Source: Asaia bogorensis
GTDB lineage: Bacteria > Pseudomonadota > Alphaproteobacteria > Acetobacterales > Acetobacteraceae
NCBI RefSeq assembly: GCF_900465345.1
Contig: NZ_UEGO01000003.1
Location: 1-64,000 of the forward strand
Direction: 5' to 3'
DNA length: 64,000 nt
In this document: one piece after another, positions 43,374 to 51,382 of the stretch
Position numbering within the stretch: the first letter of the stretch is position 1
Layout: each line of letters begins with the position of its first letter
Translations under genes and position numbers: made by a program
The notes under the pieces: generated by a model
Told to the model about the DNA's origin: nothing
What the model saw: only the letters and a program-made list of their open reading frames with translations
Databases searched by the model: none

Positions 43374-44699
43374 ATGAAGCTCACCAAGCCCGTTCTCGAT
43401 GGCCTCACATGTCCGCCCGACAAGCGGGACGTGATGTATGCCGATGATGAGGTAAAGGGCCTTCGGGTCAGGGTGAACGCCACAGGATCGAAAACCTTCC
43501 TGTTCGAATACCGGTATGGCGGAAAGAGCCGCCGTCTTGGCCTCGGGACCTACGGGCAGATCACGCTTGCGCAGGCAAGGCGTATGGCGCAGGAAGCGCG
43601 TGGGCGTGTCCTGGCGGGTGGTGACCCGGTGGGTGAGCGTAAGGTCAGGGCACAGGCCACCCTTGCGGCTGAGGTGCAGGAGGCGCGCGACGCCATCGCT
43701 GATGCCCTCACGCTCGACGTTCTGATTGGCCGTTGGCAGGACGGCGCGTTGCGTGACCGGAGCCAGAACTACAGGCGAGAGGCCCCGCACCGTCTGCGCT
43801 ATGCGTTCGGGCCAAGCCTCGGCCTACCTGCTCGCCAGCTTACCGTGGGTGACGTTCAGGCCCGGCTTGATGACATCAGTGAAGCGCACCCTACTACAGC
43901 GCGGCGTGTCCATGCTTACGGGCGGGCCATGTTCGGCTGGGCGGTCAAGAGACGTTTGGTGAGCGACAACCCCTTTGCAGAAGTCGTGCTCGATAGTCGA
44001 GATACCAGCCGAGACCGCGTTCTGGACGATGCTGAGCTAGGCGCATTCTGGCGCGCTTCTGGGGCCATGGGCTATCCGTTTGGGCCGTATTTCCGGGTTT
44101 TGGCTCTGACATTGCAGAGGCTGCGTGAGGTTGCCGGGATGAGGTGGGATGAAATCGCTCCAGACCGCTCGACCTGGACCGTGCCCGCTGGCCGATCCAA
44201 GAACGGGAAGGCTCATATCGTTCATCTGTCGGAGGCAGCACGGCGCGAACTGGCGGACGTGCCTCGACGTGAGCTTGCTGATGGCACTCTCTCGCCTCTG
44301 GTATTCACGACAACCGGCCACAGCCCAATTTCCGGCTTCTCAGATGCTACCGAACGCCTGGGGCGTTTGATGGCTGCGGACATAGCCGAGCGGGCTCCTC
44401 AAGAGCAAAATATGGCGGGAAAGAATGGGCCTGCCCCAGCCCCAAGCTGGACCCTGCATGACTTGCGTCGAACCGGCGTGACGACGATGGCGCGGCTGGG
44501 CATTCCGCCGCATGTTGCGGACCTGACCCTCAATCACGTTCCGGCGTCGCTCAAAGGTGTTGCCGCGATCTATCAAAGGCATCAGTTCATGGATGAGCGG
44601 GCGCAGGCGTTGAACGTCTGGGCATCCCACATTGAAAGGACGGCCATCGCGTCCGGGCTGGTCGAGGTTCACGGAAACGTGGTGCCATTCCGACGCTGA
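43374..44699 (+). CDS. tyrosine integrase of the tRNA-Thr island
   Basis: 441 residues from the ATG at 43374 (MKLTKPVLDGLTCPPDKRDV). An N-terminal DUF4102-type arm-binding domain (KTFLFEYRYGGKSRRLGLG), a core-binding domain and a catalytic domain are present: R250 in RLREVAGMRW, H362-x-x-R365 in LHDLRRTGVT, H388 and nucleophile Y400 in AAIYQRH. It is P4/CP4-like and would recombine the 46-bp tRNA-Thr sites. It reads into the island, next to attL and the 9-bp repeats. Confidence 0.93.
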   Translation: MKLTKPVLDGLTCPPDKRDVMYADDEVKGLRVRVNATGSKTFLFEYRYGGKSRRLGLGTYGQITLAQARRMAQEARGRVLAGGDPVGERKVRAQATLAAEVQEARDAIADALTLDVLIGRWQDGALRDRSQNYRREAPHRLRYAFGPSLGLPARQLTVGDVQARLDDISEAHPTTARRVHAYGRAMFGWAVKRRLVSDNPFAEVVLDSRDTSRDRVLDDAELGAFWRASGAMGYPFGPYFRVLALTLQRLREVAGMRWDEIAPDRSTWTVPAGRSKNGKAHIVHLSEAARRELADVPRRELADGTLSPLVFTTTGHSPISGFSDATERLGRLMAADIAERAPQEQNMAGKNGPAPAPSWTLHDLRRTGVTTMARLGIPPHVADLTLNHVPASLKGVAAIYQRHQFMDERAQALNVWASHIERTAIASGLVEVHGNVVPFRR

Positions 44700-44914
44700 A
44701 GGCGAACACCCAAGAGCATGATCGAACGTGTCCAAAACGCTATTTTGTGCTATGAACTTGAGTAGGCTTACCGGCCTTCGTCCTTCTCGCGGCGTCGAGT
44801 TTTCCACGCTCGCGAGACTCGTTCAGATCAACAATAGTCCTGTTGTTCGGCGAAGACGAAATAAGGGTATCGTCCCCTGAAACACTTATAACAAAAATGA
44901 GTTAGCGCATTGGA

Positions 44915-44944
44915 TCATATGGCCTTGCTAAGTGGTTCATATGG
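44915..44944. promoter_or_regulatory. probable operator of the toxin-antitoxin operon
   Basis: TCATATGG occurs twice, at 44915 and 44937, 22 bases apart (two helix turns), just upstream of the antitoxin gene. Each copy contains the dyad CATATG. It is a likely autorepression site. The rest of 44700-44978 has a dyad TCTCGCG...CGCGAGA near 44797-44821 and no gene. Confidence 0.55.
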
Positions 44945-44978
44945 TCCGATATATACGCTCATGATACAAGGAGCTACC

Positions 44979-45371
44979 ATGCAGACGGCCCCGTCCATTC
45001 GTGCGCCTGCTGGAGACCTGACCAGCGTCGCTCTCAAAGCAGTCAACCGCATTCTGACAGAGTGGGCTGTGCCCGCTTCTAAAGCCGCACTCTTGTGCGA
45101 CATGTCCGACAGCACATGGAAGCGCGCGCGCAAGCCTGGCTTCGCAGGTGAGCTTACGCAAGATCAGATGCTCAGACTGAGCGCCCTCATAGGTATCTAC
45201 AAATCCCTTAAGCTCTATTTCGATGACGATCTGGCCTTATCATGGATCAAACTTCCCAACGCAGGGCCGCTATTTGGTGGCAGTGCGCCAGTTGACTCAT
45301 TGATCGAATATGGCCTGCCTCATTTCCTGAGCGTACGGGGCTATCTCGATGCCCTAAGGGGTGGCGTGTGA
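44979..45371 (+). CDS. Xre/MbcA/ParS-type antitoxin
   Basis: 130 residues from MQTAPSIRAPAGDL; AAGGAG lies just upstream. It has an N-terminal HTH-like part (ILTEWAVPASKAALLCDMSDSTWKRARK) and a C-terminal toxin-binding part ending GLPHFLSVRGYLDALRGGV, the standard MbcA/ParS ending. It neutralises the RES toxin encoded next and represses the operon. The stop overlaps the toxin start. An earlier in-frame start at 44910 would cover the operator. Confidence 0.85.
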   Translation: MQTAPSIRAPAGDLTSVALKAVNRILTEWAVPASKAALLCDMSDSTWKRARKPGFAGELTQDQMLRLSALIGIYKSLKLYFDDDLALSWIKLPNAGPLFGGSAPVDSLIEYGLPHFLSVRGYLDALRGGV

Positions 45372-46060
45372 AAACGACCACGATCTGTGAACGCGGTCTG
45401 ATTCGTCTGATACCGGCCACCCATCACAAGCCGCCTACTCTTCGGGGATTGGTCGATACCGATGCGGAAGCAGCACTGTTAGCTGAGGTCGAGGCTATGA
45501 CCAGTGGTAGGTTGGTTGCTGAGGCTGGCCGCAATCGGCATCTGGATAGTCGTGAGCTTGCCTGGCAACGGCGGAATAACGATCTTCGGGTTTATGGTGT
45601 CAGCCACATCAACGCAGCGTTTACCTACACACGAGCGGGCGGAAGCAGATTTAATTCCGAGGCCCGTGGTGCCTGGTATTGTGCCTGGACACTACCGACC
45701 GCCATCGACGAGGTGGCCTTTCACAAGGTCAGGGAACTCGCCTATGTCAACGTGTTCAAGGACAAGACACGCTACGTCGAGCTTCTGGCTGACTTCATTG
45801 GTGAGTTTCCTGATATCACCGACGAGGCAGATAGTCCCTGTCTCTCGCCTGACGCGAATATAGGCTACCCTGCCGGTCAAAAGCTTGCCCTCGACTTGCA
45901 GAGGGAGGGTGCGAGAGGCCTGATTTATCCTTCGGTTCGGCATCCAGACGGGCAATGTCTGGTCGTGTTCAGTCCCTCTGCAATCCAGAATGTGCGACCT
46001 GGTGCGCAATGGGACCTCGAATGGGATGGTAGTCCTGAGTTTACGATGGTGGGTGTGTAA
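45368..46060 (+). CDS. RES-domain toxin (NAD+-degrading type)
   Basis: 230 residues. The RES core is visible: an Arg in TYTRAGGSRFNSEARGAWYCAWTLPTA, a Glu in AIDEVAFH, and a later Ser in YPSVRHPDGQCLVVF, the R-E-S set that names the family. Known members deplete NAD+ by phosphorolysis and arrest growth. It is translationally coupled to the antitoxin. It may stabilise the island or act against phage. Confidence 0.85.
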   Translation: MKTTTICERGLIRLIPATHHKPPTLRGLVDTDAEAALLAEVEAMTSGRLVAEAGRNRHLDSRELAWQRRNNDLRVYGVSHINAAFTYTRAGGSRFNSEARGAWYCAWTLPTAIDEVAFHKVRELAYVNVFKDKTRYVELLADFIGEFPDITDEADSPCLSPDANIGYPAGQKLALDLQREGARGLIYPSVRHPDGQCLVVFSPSAIQNVRPGAQWDLEWDGSPEFTMVGV

Positions 46061-46090
46061 ACGGCTTTTCGTTCACAAGCTTTTTCGTGG

Positions 46091-46121
46091 GGGTATCACC
46101 GTAATGGTGGCACCCTTTTTT
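46091..46121 (+). terminator. rho-independent terminator after the RES toxin
   Basis: GGGTATCACC and GGTGGCACCC pair with two mismatches around GTAAT, followed at once by TTTTTT. It ends the toxin-antitoxin operon. The stem closely resembles one in the hairpin region at 61347-61371. Confidence 0.8.
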
Positions 46122-46142
46122 CGGTGTAATGCTTGATCTCAG

Positions 46143-46847
46143 CCTCCATAATGGAGGTGCAGATATGTCATGGGCCGGTCTGTTCTAAAGGTGTGGTCAT
46201 CATGACCATACCTCTACTCAAGCTTTAAGCCTGTGTGCCGGTCGCGTTTGTTCTGAATTGCTGTGAGAGCAATTCAGATGTTGCCTGCGCACTGACTGCG
46301 CGCGGTAAAGGAAGAGCAAGTGCGGCCTCTGGCGCCTGAAAGGCTGTTATAGCCATGCAGAGCATCGGATTACGAGGGATACCCCCCTGATGAAAAGGGT
46401 ATTGCTGTTACAGCAATGGGTATGTGGGCTCGGCAGCAACTCTGCCCCCCTGAATGGTGGGGGCAGGTATCTCCTTGACGGAGATACCTTACGGCTGGGG
46501 GCATAAACAGTCAAAGGGACCTCTTTTATGAAGGTCCCTTTGAGGATTATAAGGCGAACCAAGAGAAGGATGGTTTTTGCTTCATATTGAAGCAAAAGCC
46601 TTGCAGCTTATCGATTTGAGATAGGGGTACGCCCCCAGAGAATAAATCGATTTCACTCTGATGGCCGATTAGGAAGAGCAAGGAAATCAACCAAGTGCGC
46701 TCGCAGCACTTGGCGAGCAAGCAAGGCGGCTGCATCTGCGTCGGTTTGCTTTCCAGAATGGGAAAGCAACGGGCCCGTCTCTGTATCTCCGTAAAGGAGA
46801 TTCAGATGAGACCTGCACGCAAGGGTGTGGCTGTTACAGCCACCCCC
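46143..46847. repeat. dense array of about 16 short, sequence-diverse hairpins
   Basis: This ~700-base stretch has no convincing gene but nearly continuous dyads. They lie at 46143 (6-bp stem, loop TAA), 46190 (TGGTCA, loop TCA), 46253 (10 bp, loop GTGAG), 46287, 46342, 46379, 46401 (ATTGCTG, loop TTA), 46442 (CTGCCCCC), 46466 (GGTATCTCC, loop TTGAC), 46511 (12 bp, loop 9), 46575 (TTTTGCTTCA, loop TAT), 46611-46650 (nested), 46691 (CCAAGTGC), 46746 (TTGCTTTCC), 46781 (ATCTCC, loop GTAAA) and 46823 (TGGCTG, loop TTA). Stems differ from each other, so these are not copies of one repeat. Loops of three bases recur. The strand of action is unknown. Confidence 0.8.
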
Positions 46848-46863
46848 TTCGCGACGATGGCGT

Positions 46864-47901
46864 TTAAGTCTTGAGCTTGCGCGCAGGGCGTGCCTGTCGT
46901 GCGCCGCGCTCGACCTGAGCTAAAGCGGCGCTCACATCGATATCCGGTTCCTGCACCGCGCGCGCGCGCTCTGCATCGCGTCGTGACGTATCGAACTCAG
47001 CGTAGCGCTCGTGGGCGATGTTTTCGGCAGAGATTTTGGAGCGATTGCCGTGCCCGTGCAGTACCGGCAATTCATTGCTCACCAGAAAGCGATCAAGAAT
47101 GCCCTCCCATTCAGCAAGGCGGATTGTCTGGCGGCGGCTGGCTCGGAGATCGGCCGTGTCGAGGAACATGGTGACGATCAGGTTCAGTTCTCGAATTTCA
47201 AGATCGCCAAGATAGTTCTTGGCGACGGTCACGTCTGATTTGCGCACTCGCCCATGTTTCCATGTGGTGAGGCCCATGTTCGGGGCTGACGCATCGGATC
47301 GTGCCGCGATCAGTTCAGCCGCTGTATGGTTCGTGACGGCGTAGAGCATCTTGTTCTGAATTGTGGCGTAGAACTGATCGACGATTCTTGTGCCCGTCTC
47401 ATAATCCTCGCTTAGCGCAAGGATATCTCGAAGCTTGCGGTAGAACTGCGCCTCGGATGCCCTGATATCCCGAATGCGCTCAAGAAGCTCATCAAAATAG
47501 TCGAATTTCGGGTCTTTCAGTCGGGCGTCATCCATGACGAAGCCCTTGATCAGATACTCTTTCAGCGTAGTGTTTGCCCAGCGGCGGAACTGCACCCCAC
47601 GAGGCGATTTCACACGAAAGCCTACAGCCAGGATCACGTCGAGATTGTAAAAATCAATCTCGCGTTCGACATCACGGGAGCCTTCAGTTTGAACTATCCG
47701 GAATTTCCGGATAGTTGACGCAGGGTCGCATTCTGCATCGGCATAGACGTTTCGGACATGCTCATTGATCGTTCGGACATCCTTGTCAAAAAGGTCCGCC
47801 ATATCTTTCTGGCTGAGCCAAACAGTACCGCCAACGGATTGGAGCTGGATGTCAATCTCGCCGTTTTCGGTCGTATAGAGAATGATTTGTCCTGAATTCA
47901 T
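46864..47901 (-). CDS. RhuM-family protein
   Basis: 345 residues. It starts GQIILYTTENGEIDIQLQSVGGTVWLSQKDMADLFDKDVRTINEHV, the RhuM opening, which contains a DNA-binding-like helix pair. It continues with REIDFYNLDVILAVGFRVKSPRGVQFRRWANTTLKEYL. RhuM proteins are found on pathogenicity and defence islands; the biochemical role is unsettled. Its ATG overlaps the stop of a decayed XRE gene, so the pair mirrors the intact XRE/Abi-C pair at 51849-52851. The C-terminus is basic and Ala/Arg-rich. Confidence 0.85.
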   Translation of the reverse strand: MNSGQIILYTTENGEIDIQLQSVGGTVWLSQKDMADLFDKDVRTINEHVRNVYADAECDPASTIRKFRIVQTEGSRDVEREIDFYNLDVILAVGFRVKSPRGVQFRRWANTTLKEYLIKGFVMDDARLKDPKFDYFDELLERIRDIRASEAQFYRKLRDILALSEDYETGTRIVDQFYATIQNKMLYAVTNHTAAELIAARSDASAPNMGLTTWKHGRVRKSDVTVAKNYLGDLEIRELNLIVTMFLDTADLRASRRQTIRLAEWEGILDRFLVSNELPVLHGHGNRSKISAENIAHERYAEFDTSRRDAERARAVQEPDIDVSAALAQVERGARQARPARKLKT

Positions 47902-48111
47902 GCCTCTCGGTCCTTTTTTAACCGCACTCCTGGACCATCGCCATTCTCAGCGATGAATTCGACGCCAGCGGCCTCTAGGGCGGTGCGTATGGCTCCAATG
48001 GTACAGGGGGTAAGCGTTCTTGCCCGGCTCCAGCCATGGAGCCGTGTCAGGAGAGACGCTGGTGCTAGCGGCTAACTCCTGTACTCCCCAGCCAATAGCG
48101 ACTCGTGCCAT
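47898..48111 (-). pseudogene. frameshifted XRE-family regulator (copy of 52609-52851)
   Basis: It begins MARVAIGWGVQELAASTSVSPD and is nearly identical in DNA to the intact gene at 52609-52851. After LEPGKNAYP the frame shifts; the conserved continuation (AIRTALEAAGVEFIAENGDGPGV) is in another frame. The upstream part of the HTH start is replaced by sequence from the Tat-like gene family (a deletion joint at about 48110). It overlaps the rhuM start. Confidence 0.8.
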
Positions 48112-48426
48112 GATGTTGTAGCCTAGGCAATGCGTGAGATGGGTCCGAGCGAGGCCCTCATGGCCCCGTGGCAGGATGGCAGCGCGGGAGCGGAGCCGGA
48201 TGAAGCGTGGTAGGCCTCGGGCACGCATCTGCGACGCTTTATGCGGCTAAGGTCTGAGGCTGCTTCCATGCCAGCAAATACGATGGCGGCGGTGCAGGCA
48301 AAGGCGCGTCTGGCACTTGTCGGAAAGCCACAACAACCAACGCTCCTGACCGATCCGGAGAGCCCTGAAGCTGTCGTCTGGTCCTTGTGCCGTGACCTTC
48401 TCGCGATGACGGCAGGTGTGCCATGA
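48112..48426 (+). pseudogene. decayed copy of the Tat-signal-like gene at 53626
   Basis: DNA matches 53755-54066 closely (ALMAPWQDGSAGAEPDE, then FMRLRSEAA.MPANTMA and AVVWSLCRDLLAMTAGVP). Two in-frame TAG codons replace Glu codons (about 48122 and 48209), and the N-terminal signal half is missing. Not expected to be made. Confidence 0.8.
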
Positions 48427-48636
48427 GCATGCCATTCTCTGCCCTGACTGCGAAGCAGGAAGCTGCGCTAGCGCATTTTGCGAGCATCCCCGCACAATCA
48501 CGCGGCCCATGCTTTCAAGGCCGCCATCGTGGAACATATCCTACCGCGTAAGGTCGATAGCTTTGATCTGGATAGCTATTCAGCCCCGATACGGCTTTCC
48601 GTTTCTCTCGCCCGCGACGTGAGGGCGCTGAGATGA
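48423..48636 (+). pseudogene. decayed copy of the Tat-signal-like gene at 54063
   Basis: It starts MSMPFSALTAKQEAALAHFASIPAQS, then shifts frame; later bases match the C-terminal VDSFDLDS and LSVSLARDVRAL blocks of the intact gene at 54063-54497. About 200 bases of the middle are deleted between short CTGAC repeats. Its end overlaps the next gene. Confidence 0.75.
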
Positions 48637-49565
48637 TGCACTTATCCTCCGCCCGATTCCTATTGCCTGTTCCACCTATGTTTCCCATTCTAGTCGATGG
48701 CGCGGCTAGGTCTGGCCGCCGAACGCCGGAGCCCCACGTCTGGCCCGCCGCGCCATTTTCAGTGCGTGGGGACTGCTGGCATGGGGCGGCAATGGATGAA
48801 ATCGGGGTGCCTTTAGCGCAGGCTGGATGCCTACTAGAGGAAGATAAACGTCATCTTCAGAGAGAGTTTGACGATCTGCGGGTTTTGTTCAATCATTTCT
48901 ATATATTCAATCTCAAGCAGGAAAGGTTAGGCCGGACCGGCATAAGAAATCTTGGTCTTGCGAGAATGAGGCACGACTATAAGTTATCTCTTTTTAAAAT
49001 GTTCAACGCCATTTTAGATATGTTGATAAATTCTAACCTATGCCTAATAGGTAGGCCGAGATCCATTTATACCGAACCAATATTAATTAAAAAGCACATA
49101 ATTCCTTATATCAAGCTCATCGATGAGAAAGCATTCGCGCGTTCGGAGTGCAAGGTGGAAAACGTGGTCTGGTATGATGTACGCTTGCTGACAACGGTAA
49201 GCGAGTCGGCGTCTCATGCTTTGCTGAGTAACAGTGGTATGACGCGGGTGACGGATACTGCGTGTAAATCGGCCAGCGGACATGTGGCTGATGTTTTTGA
49301 GGGGTCGACAGCGATAAGGCCCGTCAATCCTGCGGAGGCAGAGAGTCGAGTAAGCTGTCCGAGCGAAGGCGGCGTCATTGAGGCGCTTCTTCGTCGCTCC
49401 GATATAGGCGACATGACAAAATCAGCCATCGGCAAGATTGCTCGTGATATGCGCCCTAGCCTGTCAAGCAGTCGCTTCGAAGGTGAGTTTTGGCGAAATT
49501 TGAGGGTCAAGGCCGAGGAGCGAGGTATCTCACTTCGCAAGCGCGGTAGGCCGTCGATCAAATAG
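48633..49565 (+). CDS. hypothetical protein, paralogue of the 54952 gene
   Basis: 310 residues, unknown function. The first ~68 residues (FLLPVPPMFPILVDGAARSG, then RRTPEPHVWPAAP, MDEIGVPLAQAGCLL) are nearly identical to the paralogue at 54952-55854. The centre (about 70-175) is strongly diverged and AT-rich. The C-terminus again aligns (GDMTKSAIGKIARDMRPSL, GISLRKRGRPSIK). Basic GRPS-type ends suggest nucleic-acid contact, but I cannot name a domain. ATGs at 48633 and 48636 are possible; a start at MDEIGV (about residue 54) cannot be excluded. Confidence 0.6.
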   Translation: MMHLSSARFLLPVPPMFPILVDGAARSGRRTPEPHVWPAAPFSVRGDCWHGAAMDEIGVPLAQAGCLLEEDKRHLQREFDDLRVLFNHFYIFNLKQERLGRTGIRNLGLARMRHDYKLSLFKMFNAILDMLINSNLCLIGRPRSIYTEPILIKKHIIPYIKLIDEKAFARSECKVENVVWYDVRLLTTVSESASHALLSNSGMTRVTDTACKSASGHVADVFEGSTAIRPVNPAEAESRVSCPSEGGVIEALLRRSDIGDMTKSAIGKIARDMRPSLSSSRFEGEFWRNLRVKAEERGISLRKRGRPSIK

Positions 49566-49572
49566 GGGGTCT

Positions 49573-49986
49573 GTGTCGCTATCGCAGGCGACTATCGACC
49601 CGAAGGCCCTGATTGTGAGTGAACACGACGCCAAGCTTTACACGGGGTTGAGCAGCCGCACATTGCAGCGCCTGCGCCTTGATGGCTGGGGGCCACACTT
49701 CATCCGGACGACGAGCAAGAAGGTCGCATATCGGGTCTGCGATTTGCAGGCGCGGGTTGACGAGCGTCTCGTTACATCGACATCGGATGACACTGTTCGC
49801 GGTGTCGGTGGGTCATGTCCGACATCGGCGCAGTGCTTGAAATCAGCAAGCTGCGCGACGCCGCTACTCGACTGGATGATGACAAAAGGGGTCGCGAGTA
49901 GTGGCCCCCCTTGGGCGCGCGCAAGAGGCAGTCGCTATAAGCAAGTCCGGCCTTTGGTTGCCCGTATTGACCAGCCGCAAGCCTGA
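49573..49986 (+). pseudogene. HTH (AlpA/excisionase-like) gene copy fused to BRO debris
   Basis: Residues 1-81 (GTG start; DPKALIVSEHDAKLYTGLSSRTLQRLRL..., VAYRVCDLQARVDERLV) match the intact small HTH protein at 56042-56290. After about 49815 the frame runs into shifted BRO-type sequence and ends at 49986. The HTH part could still be made, with a foreign tail. Compared with the intact copy, the tryptophan in LQAWVAERL is changed to Arg. Confidence 0.6.
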
Positions 49987-50135
49987 GGCGAAGCGCTTCA
50001 AAAGATGGCTTACCGGCGAGGTCATTCCTGCCATCCGCAAGACGGGCGCTTATGTTGCCGGAATGCCTGGCTTGGGCTCACTCCCGGTGGAAAGCATGTT
50101 TTCGAGAAAGCTGCGCAGGAGTTGTCGGAGTGTAT
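49816..50135 (+). pseudogene. mosaic BRO-N fragments
   Basis: One frame (49826-49909) reads DIGAVLEISKLRDAATRLDDDKRG, a BRO-N block different from the intact gene at 56287. Another (about 49940-50067) reads SGLWLPVLTSRKPEAKRFKRWL and VIPAIRKTGAYVAG, matching that intact gene. It then jumps to bases matching 57115-57155 (FEKAAQEL). A patchwork of two BRO genes and the start of the 57021 gene, all broken. Confidence 0.7.
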
Positions 50136-50205
50136 GTACTCTGAGCGTATGCCTATTACCGGACGAACTATAGGTGACCTCCAAGAGGGGCAGCGAGAGC
50201 AAGCC

Positions 50206-50643
50206 ATGCGGTGTTTCGTGATCATCTCAGTTAGCGGCTTCATGGCTGGCTTATGCCTTATACCGCCCGCCATCGCTCAACCCTGTCCCGGCACGACGAC
50301 GCCTGAGGTTGAGGCATGTAAGAGCTTGAGGCTTGGGTCGAGCGAAGATGTCTTAAAGCGGTATGTGAGTGCCGCGGTTACACGCGCTAAGCGTGAGGGT
50401 GGTGATAAGACGCTACAAAGTTTTTTGGCTTCTCAAGCGGCCTGGACGAACTTTCGCAATCAGGAATGCAATGCCGTCGCTCTCTCATGGCAACCCGGCT
50501 CAATCGCCAACACAATGGCTTTGTCCTGTCTTGATCGTTTGACGGTCGAGCGCACTCACGAGGTCTGGGAGAACTGGCTGCGTTACATGGATAGCACTCC
50601 CGCCGATCTGCCAGAGCCTTCAGGTTCAGATGTGTCTCGATAG
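50206..50643 (+). CDS. LprI-like (DUF1311) exported protein
   Basis: 145 residues with a signal peptide (VIISVSGFMAGLCLIPPAIAQ). Later blocks SQAAWTNFRNQECNAVALSWQPGSIANTMALSCLDRLTVERTHEV match the lysozyme-inhibitor LprI/DUF1311 pattern, with conserved Cys pairs. Probably periplasmic. The ATG at 50206 is chosen because the upstream part of the frame is BRO/57021-gene debris. Confidence 0.65.
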   Translation: MRCFVIISVSGFMAGLCLIPPAIAQPCPGTTTPEVEACKSLRLGSSEDVLKRYVSAAVTRAKREGGDKTLQSFLASQAAWTNFRNQECNAVALSWQPGSIANTMALSCLDRLTVERTHEVWENWLRYMDSTPADLPEPSGSDVSR

Positions 50644-50778
50644 ATCAGCGATAGTCCTATCCCTCACCGCTTGAGCCGTAACGGGCGTTCCCGATTTAGC
50701 TTCTTGTTTCCATCTACGTATCTTGCGAATCGTAAATCTACCACGCATATTGCGTTTAGAGACATGCCTCACGAGTCA

Positions 50779-50806
50779 AGCGTCATTCTTCGGGTGATGC
50801 TTTTTT
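50779..50806 (+). terminator. rho-independent terminator after the LprI-like gene
   Basis: AGCGTCA and TGATGCT pair (one G-T) around TTCTTCGGG, and the stem runs straight into TTTTTT. The remaining bases of 50644-50893 hold no gene apart from a possible 15-codon leader at 50850-50897. Confidence 0.75.
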
Positions 50807-50893
50807 GATTCATGGGGCCCCCTGCAACCACGGAATGAAGGAATTGACCATGCACGCCATGATGAATCGCGTTCCCGTTCAGGGGAGCATGTC

Positions 50894-51382
50894 ATGAGCA
50901 CATACGAGCAGAAAGTTGCCGATCTCGTTCGTAGCCAGGCAGGTCTGCCTGACGTGCCAGCGATAGACCTTGATGCCATAGCCGAAAGATGGGGCGTTCA
51001 GGTTCATTACATGGACGAGGACGACGCAATCCGGGATGGGGCAAGTGGGCAGTTCCTGTTAAGGAATGATCGTCCTGTTATCCTGATCAATCCGTTGCGC
51101 GCGCCAAGCCATCAGAGGTTCACCTTTGCTCATGAATTGGGACACTTTTTCATGGGGCATGGGCCGCGCGCCCGAGATACTAAGGCGCAGCTACAGAAGC
51201 GTGACCCTGTAGAGTTTTCGGCAAATCGCTTCGCAGCCGAGTTGTTGATGCCTGAAGATCATGTGAGGGAGGCAGTTCGCAGTGCCACCCCAGTTTACCA
51301 GATGGCGAGGCAGTTTGGCGTATCCGAAGAAGCGATGGGGTATCGTTTGAAAAACCTCGGATATCGCACGATTGATGTCTGA
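50894..51382 (+). CDS. ImmA/IrrE-family metallopeptidase
   Basis: 162 residues. The zinc motif H80-E-L-G-H84 (FAHELGHFFMGHG) and the third-ligand region EFSANRFAAELLMP are intact, so it is likely active. Family members cleave phage or ICE repressors (ImmA) or stress regulators (IrrE). No substrate-type HTH gene is fused; the nearest repressor is the XRE gene at 52609. It starts in overlap with a possible short leader ORF and ends inside the next gene. Confidence 0.85.
   Translation: MSTYEQKVADLVRSQAGLPDVPAIDLDAIAERWGVQVHYMDEDDAIRDGASGQFLLRNDRPVILINPLRAPSHQRFTFAHELGHFFMGHGPRARDTKAQLQKRDPVEFSANRFAAELLMPEDHVREAVRSATPVYQMARQFGVSEEAMGYRLKNLGYRTIDV

Noticed and set aside
46547-46735. small minus-strand frame inside the hairpin array
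   Set aside because: It crosses several perfect dyads, lacks a ribosome site and resembles nothing known.
46143-46847. CRISPR array
   Set aside because: The dyads do not share a repeat sequence, spacing is irregular, there are no spacers of constant length and no cas genes are in the window.
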